From positions 1 through 64,000 of the forward strand of contig JANQKV010000004.1 in assembly GCA_028280945.1 (NCBI GenBank): a DNA stretch of 64,000 bases. The letters run 5' to 3'. The stretch comes from Opitutaceae bacterium. GTDB taxonomy: Bacteria; Verrucomicrobiota; Verrucomicrobiia; Opitutales; Opitutaceae. The translations under genes and the position numbers were made by a program. The notes beneath the pieces were generated by a model, which was not told the origin of the DNA, did not search any database, and was given only the letters and a program-made list of their open reading frames with translations. This document shows, in pieces, positions 1 through 8,863 of this stretch. Numbering within the stretch: position 1 is the stretch's first letter; each line of letters opens with the position of its first letter.

Positions 1-366
1 AGTGATCCCGAAGCGGTAAACGTCCGTGAGACCGGACCCCGCGTCCACCTCGGCGGCGGCCGCGAAATCCGCCCAGCCCGTTCCCGGATCGGCCGGAGAG
101 TAGCGGACGGTGTGTTCCGTGAACCACCCTTCCAGCTCAAGCGGTTCGTCCATCGTGCCATTAAAATCGAGGAAGCCGTAGTAGGACCACTTGTCGGAGA
201 GGGCGTTCACCGCCTCCAGCCGGATGGTCGCGAATTCGTTCTCGAAATCGTAGGCGGGCTGAAGGTCGAACCAGTCCGCCATCACCGGCGAGGCCAGCAC
301 GGCCAGCAGCAGGCCTCCGCACCAAGGCCCGGCGCGGCCCTGGCGGCATTTTCCTGACGTCGTCAT
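1..366 (-). CDS. Secreted/outer-membrane-type protein, N-terminal part only
   Basis: The frame starts with ATG at 366 and runs off the left edge with no stop, so only about 122 residues are visible. An N-terminal basic stretch and a hydrophobic segment (LLLAVLASPVMA) look like a signal peptide. The mature part begins WFDLQPAYDFENEF and alternates aromatic and polar residues (WSYYGFLDFNG, DVYRFGI). That pattern suggests beta-strands of an outer-membrane barrel, perhaps a Tsx/nucleoside-channel-like protein; this identity is only a guess. Its ATG overlaps the TGA of the upstream TIM-barrel gene by 4 nt, so the two are probably translationally coupled and share a role in uptake or processing of a sugar. 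Confidence 0.7.
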   Translation of the reverse strand, partial: MTTSGKCRQGRAGPWCGGLLLAVLASPVMADWFDLQPAYDFENEFATIRLEAVNALSDKWSYYGFLDFNGTMDEPLELEGWFTEHTVRYSPADPGTGWADFAAAAEVDAGSGLTDVYRFGIT

Positions 367-1274
367 GGGTCAAGTGCAGGTTCAGGTTCATACAAACCGA
401 CCTCCCGGCAAAGCTCATGCCACCGCTGCAGGGAACGTTTCAGGTAGTCCGCCGGCGTCGCTCCGGGCCGGTAATTGATGTAGCCCACGGGTCCTGTAAA
501 ACCCGAATCCTTGATCAACTGCACAAAGGGCCTCAGGTCGTAGACCGACTCATCCAGCGGCATGATGGTGGACTCGTTCATCGTGCGCACGCTGGTCCGA
601 TCGAGTTCGACCAGGGATCCTGAAATGATCACCGCGGCCAACCGATCCTTGGCCCCGGCAAATGTCCGGGCCAGGTGGGGACCGTTGTCCGACATCAGCT
701 CATGACAGAGGTTGATGGCCACCCCCAGCGAGGGATGATCGATCTGCTCGATCAACGGGAGGGCATCCCACGTGGTGGGATGATAGGTGTTGTAGTGTGG
801 GTAAAGCACCAGCTCCACGCCCCTCGCCACCGCATAATCCAAAATGCCGCGGAAGAATTGCTCCACCTTTTCATCGGTCACGGAGCCGTCCCGGGCGACG
901 TCCCGCACCCACAGCCACAGGGTTCCGCCATACGGTGCGAGTCGATCAATGGCGGCCCGGTGGTCCGAGTCGTCAAAGCCATAACGATCAAAGCGGTGCG
1001 CCATGTAGCCCGCAACCACGGCAAATTCAGATCCCGGCCGTTGGCTCAGCTTATAGTAGGAGTCGAGCCGGCGCAGTGATTCCTCGCCCCGGGCCGCGAC
1101 GGCCAGACCATGGTAGCCGGTGTCCTCCAGCAGATCTACTACCTCCGTGGTGGGCATGTCCTCGAGCCCGCCGAAACTGTAGGTGTAAAGCGCCCGGGGC
1201 TCCGGTGGGGAACCGGCTATCGCCGGGTAGCAAAGTCCCAGCATCAGAGTAACAATCAATCCGTTCCTTTTCAT
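363..1274 (-). CDS. Secreted sugar-phosphate isomerase/epimerase-like TIM-barrel protein
   Basis: About 303 residues. I start at the internal ATG at 1274 because it begins a good signal peptide (MKRNGLIVTLMLGLCYPAIAG); the longer frame from 1370 only adds a non-secretory prefix. The body resembles the xylose-isomerase-like TIM-barrel (AP_endonuc_2) superfamily: ELVLYPHYNTYHPTT and GVAINLCHELMSDNGPHLA look like the strands that carry the metal ligands (His, Glu, Asn). The reaction is unknown; members isomerise or epimerise sugars. It lies downstream of the TonB receptor terminator and overlaps the next gene by 4 nt, so it probably forms a separate two-gene transcript for periplasmic sugar processing. 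Confidence 0.75.
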   Translation of the reverse strand: MKRNGLIVTLMLGLCYPAIAGSPPEPRALYTYSFGGLEDMPTTEVVDLLEDTGYHGLAVAARGEESLRRLDSYYKLSQRPGSEFAVVAGYMAHRFDRYGFDDSDHRAAIDRLAPYGGTLWLWVRDVARDGSVTDEKVEQFFRGILDYAVARGVELVLYPHYNTYHPTTWDALPLIEQIDHPSLGVAINLCHELMSDNGPHLARTFAGAKDRLAAVIISGSLVELDRTSVRTMNESTIMPLDESVYDLRPFVQLIKDSGFTGPVGYINYRPGATPADYLKRSLQRWHELCREVGLYEPEPALDP

Positions 1275-1411
1275 CTGGGAGTCGAAATCTGTCGTAAAGG
1301 CAATCGGGGGGTTCAGGTCATCCAACGCCTTCAGGGCCGCCGGGAGTTGACGATGAAACAGGCGCGGCATGGTGATGGGGGTGAATCCCGGGCCGGGGAA
1401 TGGGATGTTGG

Positions 1412-1445
1412 AAAAAAGCCCGGCTCAGGAGAACTGAGCCGGGCT
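1412..1445 (-). terminator. Rho-independent terminator after the TonB-dependent receptor
   Basis: A perfect 12-bp inverted repeat (AGCCCGGCTCAG and its complement, 5-nt loop) lies 26 nt past the receptor stop. On the minus strand it is followed at once by six T residues. This is a textbook intrinsic terminator oriented for the minus-strand receptor, and it separates that gene from the TIM-barrel gene. Confidence 0.93.
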
Positions 1446-1470
1446 GGTAATTTCCTGTTACCACCCTCCC

Positions 1471-4400
1471 TTAGAACCGGAAGTCCACCGTCAGTTGGTA
1501 GGTCCGGGGTTCTTGGAAGGAGTATTGTAGCTCGAAGGGATTACCCGTGCCATCATCCACGGCGGTCCGCGGGGAGAAGTCGTCGTAGTCCAGGGCATTC
1601 AGCACCCGGAAGGTCACTCCGATGCGACGTTGGTTGCCCAGATTCCAATTCTTGGAAATGAACAGATCGAGGTTCCTCACCTCGATTCCGGAGAACGTTT
1701 GATCAACCAGGAAGTCGCCGGTCGCCGGATCCTCCTCATAGCCGATCGCCGGAGCTTCACGCCAGCGGTAGGCGCCGCCGACCCGGATGCCGTTCAAGAA
1801 CTTCGCATCCATGTTGCGGAAGTTGTAACTGGTCACGATGTTTGCGCCCCAGGTGTTGGTGCGGATCACCTGACCTCCGACTTGACCGCGATGGAAGGCG
1901 ATCTTGCGGTCCATTTCATCCAGAATGTCGCCAATGGTTTCCGTCGCATCCTCATCGGGAAAGGCGACCCTGCCGAGGATGTCCTGATTGCCCCGCACGG
2001 GGTCCACAAACTCCGTGAACCACGGGGTGGTCAGGTTGTAGGTGGATCCCAGAGTCGCATCCATCTTGGAAACGTTCAGGCTGAGGCGCCAGTCCCGGGT
2101 GATGTTGGCGGTGAGTTCAAACTCATAGCCCTCGGTATTGGAGTCCTCCGTATCGGACCACAGCGCGTTGCCCGGATAATCAATATAGCGCGGGGAGCCG
2201 GCGATGATGTCATCAAAGCCATTGAAATCCATGCCGCGCAGATAGCGTTCAATGATGCCGGTCTCCCGGGCCATGCTATCACGCAACGGATTGGAAATCC
2301 GGTTCTGCAGCGTGTTGTCGTAGTAGTTGACCTTCATGAACAGGCGATTCTCCAGGAGGGCGAAGCGCACCCCCATGTCCTCACCTTCACCGGTCTGATC
2401 CGGCAGGTCATTCAGGTAGATGTCGTAGGTGGTGGTTCCCGCATCGACGTTGTTGGTGGAGCGGTTGTAGAAAAGGTCGAGCCAGGGCAGCGGACGAACG
2501 ACAACACCCCAGTTGTAGTTGTCCACCTTGTTGGTCTCCTGGTCCGGCACCGTCATGGTGCGGAAGTCCTCCCAAATCCGGGTGACGGGATCGCGCACGA
2601 AGGTGGCGGACTGGCTGCCGATCTTGTCCTCGCGCCAGCCACCGGTCAGGAAGACACGGTCCTTGAACATGCCCCATTGCCCGAGGAAGGACAGGGATTC
2701 GGTCTCCCCGATGGTGTGAATCGGGGTCAGGCGATTGAGGAACGCGGTTTCAACCTCGGGACGAATGTCGCCGATGACACTCGAATCGGCGGCCTGGCTG
2801 AGGGGCTGGATGGGATCATCGCCCGGGTATCCCGGTGTCGGGTCATTGATGTAATACCGACGCATGATCCGACCCTGGGTGTTGTCCAAACGGCCATTGT
2901 TGAAGAGCGAGACCGTGGTCATCTCATCCTGGCGTTGCAGCCAATACTTGTCTTCCATCCAATACCAGGAACCCACCAGCGTGAGCTCGCCCAGGTCGAA
3001 ACCATCAAAGGGCTCGGCACCGCTGAGGTCAAAGGTGTGGGTGAGGTTGGCCCGCAACTGGTCCAGTTCATCCGCACGAAGAAACCGCCAGGGATTGGAC
3101 TCGATGTAGGGCATCCCGAAGTAGGGGTTCGCCGGCGTGCTGGGATCCGGGTTATCGTCCGCGCTTTGGTGCGGCAGATACCAGTTGTTATCGATGAAAA
3201 CCCTCCAGTTCTGGCGGCGGATGGGACGGAAATCGAACACGTCCTGCTTCTCGTGGACCCAATTGAAGGAAGCGAAGGTGTTGGGGGTGATCGTCTGCAG
3301 GATCTCGGCCCCATACTTGTAGTAGTCCGTGTCGTATTGGTCCTGCGGACCGGAGGGAACCGTTTCCAGCGCCCAGTAGGTATCCGGGAGCAATTGGGGA
3401 TCCAGGATGCTGGCAAAGTTCTGGCGGTTGCCATTCACGTAGGGTTCGGAACTGCGGGACTTCCGCTTCCAGTTCATCACGCCCAGTTCGGGTGCATTCT
3501 GGATCCAGATCAGGGCGTTGTTGTTGTTGTAGCCGCGGCTGACCCCCGTGATGTTGTTCTGGGCGCTGTTGCGAGCGCCGTTGGGGCCGTTCACGATCAG
3601 GTTGATGTCCGTGGTGTTGGCTTTGTCGATGGGAGCCAGCGCGGAATCCCGCCAGGCGGTGAACGAGTCCCGCGGCAGATACAGGCGCGGGTTCAGATCA
3701 TCAATTTTGCCATCCTCGAACCAGAGGTTCACCGTCGTCCTGCTGAAGGGCTTCCAGGTAAAGTTGCCATAAATGGAATTTCGTTCACGGAAGGCCGGTT
3801 CCCGAAAGCCCTGGAGGTCGTCATGCAGGGCAGCCAACCGGAAGCCGAATCTGTTCTCGTGCAGGATCTGGTTGATATCGAGAGCGAATCGCTTGGAGTC
3901 CTGATCATCAAACCGGGCCTCGATGTTGTAGAAGTTGCGGCCGAACTGGACGCGCTTGGGCGTGATGTCCATGGCACCACCAACCGAACCTAATCCAAAC
4001 AGCGTGGAATTGGGGCCGCGGGATTGGGTCAAACGCTCCGTGTTGTAGTTGTCCTGGCGGATGTTGGTGGCAAAGAAGTTCTGGGTCAGCTGGGTAACCC
4101 GGAAACCACGGGAATTGTAGGGCGTTCCGGTCCGGGCCGTGTTGCCGTCAACGTCCGCCACATCACCGTCGAAGGTCGAGGTGCTGGGCAGGAAGTCCAC
4201 CACGTCCTCGTAGCTGTTGGCCCCGATGTCGGAAAGAAACTCCGGCGTGATGACGGAAATCGGATTGGCCAGGCTGCGCATGTCCGTCCGCAGGTTGGTG
4301 CCGGAAAGGGTCTCGGTAGCGTAATAGCCGCTGTCACCGGAACCATCGACGGTGAAGGGGTTCAATACTATGGTCTCACTGTCATCCGTCAGCGCATCCG

Positions 4401-4509
4401 CGTCGCTGTTCACTTGCGCGGGCAAGGAAAGGACACCGAGGGCGGTCACAGCACACGTATACCCTAGGTATCGGGATATGAATCGAAACGTGGGGGTTGG
4501 TCTAGTCAT
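1471..4509 (-). CDS. TonB-dependent outer-membrane receptor (SusC/plug type)
   Basis: About 1012 residues from the ATG at 4509; an upstream in-frame start at 4539 adds ten residues but leaves the signal peptide less terminal. The N-terminus carries a signal sequence, then a TonB-box-like stretch with ETIVLNPFTVDGSGDSGYYA, a form common in Opitutae receptors. The plug domain follows (SGTNLRTDMRSLANPISVIT, DVVDFLPSTS) and then a long beta-barrel. It ends in TVDFRF, the terminal Phe expected of outer-membrane barrels. It should import an oligosaccharide, or less likely a metal complex, using the ExbB/ExbD/TonB machinery encoded at 14-19 kb. The sulfatase and transporter operon immediately upstream suggests a sulfated glycan. 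No SusD homologue is visible, as is usual for this phylum. Confidence 0.93.
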   Translation of the reverse strand: MTRPTPTFRFISRYLGYTCAVTALGVLSLPAQVNSDADALTDDSETIVLNPFTVDGSGDSGYYATETLSGTNLRTDMRSLANPISVITPEFLSDIGANSYEDVVDFLPSTSTFDGDVADVDGNTARTGTPYNSRGFRVTQLTQNFFATNIRQDNYNTERLTQSRGPNSTLFGLGSVGGAMDITPKRVQFGRNFYNIEARFDDQDSKRFALDINQILHENRFGFRLAALHDDLQGFREPAFRERNSIYGNFTWKPFSRTTVNLWFEDGKIDDLNPRLYLPRDSFTAWRDSALAPIDKANTTDINLIVNGPNGARNSAQNNITGVSRGYNNNNALIWIQNAPELGVMNWKRKSRSSEPYVNGNRQNFASILDPQLLPDTYWALETVPSGPQDQYDTDYYKYGAEILQTITPNTFASFNWVHEKQDVFDFRPIRRQNWRVFIDNNWYLPHQSADDNPDPSTPANPYFGMPYIESNPWRFLRADELDQLRANLTHTFDLSGAEPFDGFDLGELTLVGSWYWMEDKYWLQRQDEMTTVSLFNNGRLDNTQGRIMRRYYINDPTPGYPGDDPIQPLSQAADSSVIGDIRPEVETAFLNRLTPIHTIGETESLSFLGQWGMFKDRVFLTGGWREDKIGSQSATFVRDPVTRIWEDFRTMTVPDQETNKVDNYNWGVVVRPLPWLDLFYNRSTNNVDAGTTTYDIYLNDLPDQTGEGEDMGVRFALLENRLFMKVNYYDNTLQNRISNPLRDSMARETGIIERYLRGMDFNGFDDIIAGSPRYIDYPGNALWSDTEDSNTEGYEFELTANITRDWRLSLNVSKMDATLGSTYNLTTPWFTEFVDPVRGNQDILGRVAFPDEDATETIGDILDEMDRKIAFHRGQVGGQVIRTNTWGANIVTSYNFRNMDAKFLNGIRVGGAYRWREAPAIGYEEDPATGDFLVDQTFSGIEVRNLDLFISKNWNLGNQRRIGVTFRVLNALDYDDFSPRTAVDDGTGNPFELQYSFQEPRTYQLTVDFRF

Positions 4510-4724
4510 GGGTGAGGGGTAGGATTGGGAGGTTAACACGCCGGCAGGCCAATTCCACCAAAGCGGGCTCGGGCTGGGGCATAGGGGGTATAGGTCAGAC
4601 GGTTTTGTTTAGGTTTAGGGTGCCTGGCTCCAGCCAATCCCGGAAAGGCCCCCACCTCTAAGGAAGGGAAGGAGCGTGCCCGGGATGGGCCGATGCCATG
4701 ACACTTTCTTTACCGCCAAGCCGG

Positions 4725-4746
4725 ATATTTCTTTACGCGGAAATAT
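4725..4746. promoter_or_regulatory. 7-bp inverted repeat in the receptor upstream region
   Basis: The 275-nt gap between the sulfatase stop and the receptor start contains ATATTTC, an 8-nt loop, then GAAATAT. It sits about 215 nt upstream of the receptor ATG, beside two similar ATGGGCCGA words. It could be an operator or a weak terminator; there is no T-run on either side. Nothing else was recognised in this gap. Confidence 0.25.
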
Positions 4747-4784
4747 TCGCCGGAATGGGCCGAAGCGAAGATCCCTGGGGCAAC

Positions 4785-6203
4785 TCAAGGTTTTTCGAGC
4801 CGGATCTGCGGAAAATTCCGGACCAACAGTTCCTGCATTCGCCCACTCAAATTTTTGTATTCAGGCTGGCCATACAGGTTGTAGAACCCCGCCCGATCAC
4901 CGGTCGCCCGGTGCAGCTCGTGGCCGCCCTCCCCTTGGGTTCCCCACTGAGTCAGGCGCCAATCGCCCTGCCGCACGCTGAACCCCATCCCCACCCCCGA
5001 TCGCCTGACTTGGGAGAACGCCGGCTCTTGCCAATCAACCGCCGGATCGGCCAACACCGGCCGCAGGCTTTTCCCCCTTAACTCATGGGGAGCGGCAATG
5101 CCCGCATAGTCGAGCAGGGTCGGATACAGGTCCAACAGCTCCACGACGGCCTCGGTGGATTGCCCCGCCCCTTCCGATCCCGGCATCCAGATGATCAGCG
5201 GAACCCGTGCCCCGATGTCGAACAAGGTCACCTTGTTCCACCAATTGTGCTCGCCCAAGTGGTAACCATGATCACCCAAGAGCACCACCATGGTGTTCCC
5301 CCAAAGACCCAGGCGGTCCATCGCCGCCAACACCTTGCCCACCTGGGCGTCCGTGAAACTGGTGCAAGCCAGATAAGCCCGCTTGAACTCGCGGCGGTCC
5401 CGGTCGGTGAAAGCGGCAAACCCCGCTGCATCGGGCAACGCATATTCCAGCAAAGGGGTGCGGTCGGCGGGGTCGGACCGCACCTCGATTTCGCTCTCCG
5501 GATAGAGGTCGAAGTATGCCTTGGGCGCGACGAAGGGATCATGCGGTTTGTGGAAACCAATCCCGAGAAAGAATGGGCGGCCCTGGTGCTCCTCCAGCAG
5601 CCGGACCGCTTCAGCGGCCAACAAGCCATCCGCCAGGGCCTCATCCCCTCCTTCCGCCGCCTGCCAGCGCGCCCATCCCATCGAGCCGTCCCCCAGCCGA
5701 CGCCCCACACCCTGCGATTTTCCCACCGGCAGGTAGTCGCGGGCGTTGTAGAAGTGGTCGAAGGAAGCGTTGTCCTGAAAAAGAGTCCTTCTCCCCGCAT
5801 CGTCCAATCCGGCATGCAGCAGCTTGCCCAGGCCCGCTGTGAAATAACCCGCCTGCCGAAACGCTTGCGGCAGCGTCACCACGTCCGGCCACTTCAGGCG
5901 CAGTGAGGTTTGGTTGCTGAAGATTCCGGTTTCATCGGGACGCAGGCCGGTGAGAAAGGAGGACCGGCTGGCGTTGCAAACCGGATACTGGCAATAGGCA
6001 TTGTTGAACTGGACCCCCTTTGCCGCGAGGCGGTCCAGGTGCGGGGTCCGCGCCTCCGCCGCATACGCCGACAGTTCCGTTCGCAGGTCGTCGACCACTA
6101 TGAAAATCACATTCAACGGGCGACTCCACCCCGGGGTGGCCAGCCCCCCCAGAACAAATACCAAGATGGCGAGGATACAACGGGGGGGCAGGCGGCGGAT
6201 CAT
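4785..6203 (-). CDS. Secreted sulfatase (S1 family, iduronate-sulfatase-like)
   Basis: 472 residues with a signal peptide (CILAILVFVLGGLATPGWS). The alkaline-phosphatase-fold sulfatase signature is complete: metal-binding VVDDLR near residue 37 and the formylglycine motif C76-N-A-S-R80, inside PVCNASRSSFLTGLRPDETG. GDHGYHLGEHNWWNK further on supplies the second metal and sulfate ligands. The SRSSFLTGLRPD wording is typical of iduronate-2-sulfatase-like enzymes, but substrate cannot be assigned. An anaerobic-type maturase would be needed for the Cys-to-formylglycine change; none is in this window. The gene starts 6 nt after the ROK kinase stop, so it is the last gene of the transporter/kinase/sulfatase operon. 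Confidence 0.93.
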   Translation of the reverse strand: MIRRLPPRCILAILVFVLGGLATPGWSRPLNVIFIVVDDLRTELSAYAAEARTPHLDRLAAKGVQFNNAYCQYPVCNASRSSFLTGLRPDETGIFSNQTSLRLKWPDVVTLPQAFRQAGYFTAGLGKLLHAGLDDAGRRTLFQDNASFDHFYNARDYLPVGKSQGVGRRLGDGSMGWARWQAAEGGDEALADGLLAAEAVRLLEEHQGRPFFLGIGFHKPHDPFVAPKAYFDLYPESEIEVRSDPADRTPLLEYALPDAAGFAAFTDRDRREFKRAYLACTSFTDAQVGKVLAAMDRLGLWGNTMVVLLGDHGYHLGEHNWWNKVTLFDIGARVPLIIWMPGSEGAGQSTEAVVELLDLYPTLLDYAGIAAPHELRGKSLRPVLADPAVDWQEPAFSQVRRSGVGMGFSVRQGDWRLTQWGTQGEGGHELHRATGDRAGFYNLYGQPEYKNLSGRMQELLVRNFPQIRLEKP

Positions 6204-6209
6204 AACGGT

Positions 6210-7343
6210 CTATCCCTTTGAATTGGTTTCCTGCGCCCGCCCCTGGTCCAATTGGTTCAGGGCGAAAGCATACGCTCCGATGCTCACCGCTTCACTGGTG
6301 CCCAAGACGCTCACGCCCAACCCCACCCGTTTCAAGGGATCGTAGGCCACCGTGTCGCTCGATCCGGGCAGCGCTATTTGTTTGGTTTCGCCCTGCAAAA
6401 AGGCCGCCAGATCATTGTCGGCATCCAAGTCGTAGACCCGCTGCACGATGCGCTCGTGGGATGATCCATTATAGCTCGCTATCCGACCGTTCATCTCCGA
6501 CAGAACTGCCGGCATGAACAGAGAATGGGCCGCGGCAAGCCCGCCGCCGATGACCACCAGTCCATCCAGGAGGGTGATGGCATTGGCCAGGGCATCCCCC
6601 ACCACCACGCCCAGCTCATGGAAAGCCGCCCGGGCCGCCGCGCGATCCCCGGCCGCCTCCCCCCGGGCAATCGCGGCGATCTCCTTGGGCGGAGGCGCCG
6701 CTGCCGGCGCCAGGCCCAGCGCCAGAGCGTAGGCATTGCGCACCGCGCGGATACTGGCCCCGTCCTCCGCCAGGCACTCGGGACGCACCTTGTTGCGCAG
6801 CAGCCAAATCTCGGTTGCGTTCGAATTGTCCCCCATGAAAAGCCGGTCATGGTGCACCAGGCCACCGCCAAACCCAGTACCGAGGGTGATACCCAAAAGC
6901 GTGCGATAGCGTTTGGGGCTGCCGGCTTCGGCCAGCAGGCGACTCACCTTCGGCAGGAGCCCGGCAATCGCTTCACCGTAGGTGAACAGGTCGCCGTCGT
7001 TATTGATGAAAACCGGCAACTCGAATCGTCGTTCCAACCAGGGTCCCAGCGGCACGCCCCCGGCGAAGGCGGGCAGGTTGTTGTGGTTGTCGACGATACC
7101 GTTGGGGTAATCAGCCGGTCCGGGGAAAGCAAAGCTGATGGCCACGGGAGCGGTATCCAAAGAGGCCAGGACCTGCCGAAAACCGCGGTCCATCGTATCC
7201 AGACTGCGCGGCAACTCCCGGGTCTCCGCCGGCAGGGTTACCGGTGTCACAATCGGCCGGTTGCCCTGGATGGCGGTGAATACAAAATTGGTTCCGCCCG
7301 CATCAAGGGTCAGGACAACCCGCTGGTCATCACCGTATCTCAC
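6210..7343 (-). CDS. ROK-family sugar kinase
   Basis: 377 residues. The ATP-binding phosphate loop DAGGTN is at residues 14-19. The likely catalytic Asp lies in FINNDGD (about residue 116), and the glycine-rich GTGFGGG is at 155-161. The classical ROK zinc motif (CxCGxxGC) is absent, so it belongs to a zinc-less branch. It most likely phosphorylates a hexose brought in by the adjacent FucP-like symporter; the exact sugar is unknown. Its ATG overlaps the transporter stop by 4 nt and its stop is 6 nt before the sulfatase start, which shows tight co-translation. Confidence 0.88.
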   Translation of the reverse strand: MRYGDDQRVVLTLDAGGTNFVFTAIQGNRPIVTPVTLPAETRELPRSLDTMDRGFRQVLASLDTAPVAISFAFPGPADYPNGIVDNHNNLPAFAGGVPLGPWLERRFELPVFINNDGDLFTYGEAIAGLLPKVSRLLAEAGSPKRYRTLLGITLGTGFGGGLVHHDRLFMGDNSNATEIWLLRNKVRPECLAEDGASIRAVRNAYALALGLAPAAAPPPKEIAAIARGEAAGDRAAARAAFHELGVVVGDALANAITLLDGLVVIGGGLAAAHSLFMPAVLSEMNGRIASYNGSSHERIVQRVYDLDADNDLAAFLQGETKQIALPGSSDTVAYDPLKRVGLGVSVLGTSEAVSIGAYAFALNQLDQGRAQETNSKG

Positions 7344-8791
7344 CCCTTGGCCTCCATCGGAGCGGACGGAGTCGTCAACGCCGGATCGATGATTTTATGA
7401 CCGGAGAAGCCGTAGTAGGCGATGTAGACGTAGTTGATGATGGGCACCAGAAAGGCAGCCTGGATGCCGATTCTATCGGCGGCAGCCCCCATGATCAGCG
7501 GCACGATCGCTCCGCCCACAATCATCATTACCAGCAGCGAGGATCCTTGGGAAGTGTGGTGCTTCAGATCCTTGATCGCGAGCGTGAAGATGTTCGACCA
7601 CATGATGGAGTTGAACAAACCGGTGCCCAAGGCGGCCCAGAAAGCCAGCGACCCACCGGTCAAAGCGGCCAGGCAGAGCAGGACCACCAGGCAAACCGCA
7701 AATACTCCAAGCACTCGCGCGGCGTCGCCCCGACCAAAAACAAACGCAACGAAGTTCAGCCCGATCATGATCAGGAACGGAATGATCTGAACCGGCGACA
7801 TGAAGACCAGGAACAGTTCCCCGGATTCGATGCGAATGGCGGTCACCACATAGATCACCAGAAAGACCACCACCGCCGTCAGGGTCATATACCCATATTT
7901 CCGGGCCTGGCTCGGAATGTCGCTCAGGGAAATGGAACCACACAACCGGCCAATCATCGCCCCGCCCCAATAGTAGGCCAGGAACAGGCTGGCGGTGGCC
8001 TCCTCCAATCCCAGAATGTTGGGGTCCTTGATAAAGTTGACCAGGTAGCTGCCAATGGCCACCTCGCCGCCGACATACATGAAGATGGCCACCATCCCGA
8101 GGCGCAGATGGCGGAAGCGCAGGGCACCGAGGCCCGCGGCCACCTTTTCGTCATTCGAAAACCGAGGCAGGTGGCTCCTCCATACCACCACGGCCAACAG
8201 GATGAACAGGGAACCGTAGAGCAGGTAGGGAATCTTGATGGAATCGATGGTGACCTCGTCCCCCGTTACAAAGACCTTGTAGAGCAGCAAACCGCCAGCG
8301 ACCGGTGCCAGCGTCGTGCCGAGGGAGTTGACTCCCTGCGCCAGGTTGAGCCGGCTGGAAGCAGTCTCGGGTTTGCCCAGAATCGCGGCATAGGGATTGG
8401 CCGCGATCTGCAACAGCGTCACGCCGGTGGCCAACAGGAACAGGGCGCCGAGGAAGAACCCATACTGCCGAAACTCCGCCGCCGGATAAAACAAGGCGCA
8501 ACCGCCGCCGCAAATGGCCAAAGCCACAATGATACCGGTCTTGTAGCCCAACCGGTTGATCGGATCGCCCTTCCACAGCGAGATGAAGTAATAGATCAAC
8601 GAGACAAAGAAAAAGGCCCCGAAGAAGGCGAACTGCACCAGGCCTGCCTGAAAATAGCTGAGATCGAAGCTGTCCTTCAGATAGGGAATGAGTACGTCGT
8701 TCATCACCGTGATAAAGCCCCACAGGAAGAAGAGCAGCGTGATGGTGACGAACGGACGGCGATGGGGGTCGGGGGTGTTTTCTTGATTCAT
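7340..8791 (-). CDS. FucP/GluP-type MFS sugar:H+ symporter
   Basis: 483 residues with about 12 hydrophobic segments. The N-terminal LLFFLWGFITVMNDVLIPYLK and the LLQIAANPYAAILG segment with following SSRLNLAQGVNSLGT are hallmarks of the FucP (fucose/glucose/galactose:proton symporter) branch of the major facilitator superfamily. It should carry a desulfated monosaccharide across the inner membrane. It is coupled to the ROK kinase by a 4-nt overlap, giving an import-then-phosphorylate pair. L-fucose and D-galactose are both plausible substrates. No fucose isomerase/kinase/aldolase set is present nearby, so I leave the sugar open. Confidence 0.92.
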   Translation of the reverse strand: MNQENTPDPHRRPFVTITLLFFLWGFITVMNDVLIPYLKDSFDLSYFQAGLVQFAFFGAFFFVSLIYYFISLWKGDPINRLGYKTGIIVALAICGGGCALFYPAAEFRQYGFFLGALFLLATGVTLLQIAANPYAAILGKPETASSRLNLAQGVNSLGTTLAPVAGGLLLYKVFVTGDEVTIDSIKIPYLLYGSLFILLAVVVWRSHLPRFSNDEKVAAGLGALRFRHLRLGMVAIFMYVGGEVAIGSYLVNFIKDPNILGLEEATASLFLAYYWGGAMIGRLCGSISLSDIPSQARKYGYMTLTAVVVFLVIYVVTAIRIESGELFLVFMSPVQIIPFLIMIGLNFVAFVFGRGDAARVLGVFAVCLVVLLCLAALTGGSLAFWAALGTGLFNSIMWSNIFTLAIKDLKHHTSQGSSLLVMMIVGGAIVPLIMGAAADRIGIQAAFLVPIINYVYIAYYGFSGHKIIDPALTTPSAPMEAKG

Positions 8792-8863
8792 GCTGATTTC
8801 TGGCAGGCGGAATCCGCCTTCCGGGGCCGGACTCCGCGGTGAACTAAGTTCGCGACCGGGTTG

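Noticed and set aside
1630..3993. 787-codon open frame antisense to the TonB receptor
   Set aside because: It lies wholly inside the receptor gene, whose protein is full-length with clear motifs. The antisense product is Val/Gly-rich with no domain, a GC-bias shadow.
4725..4746. Terminator for the sulfatase operon
   Set aside because: Stem is AT-rich and only 7 bp, with no T-run on either strand; kept only as a weak regulatory candidate.
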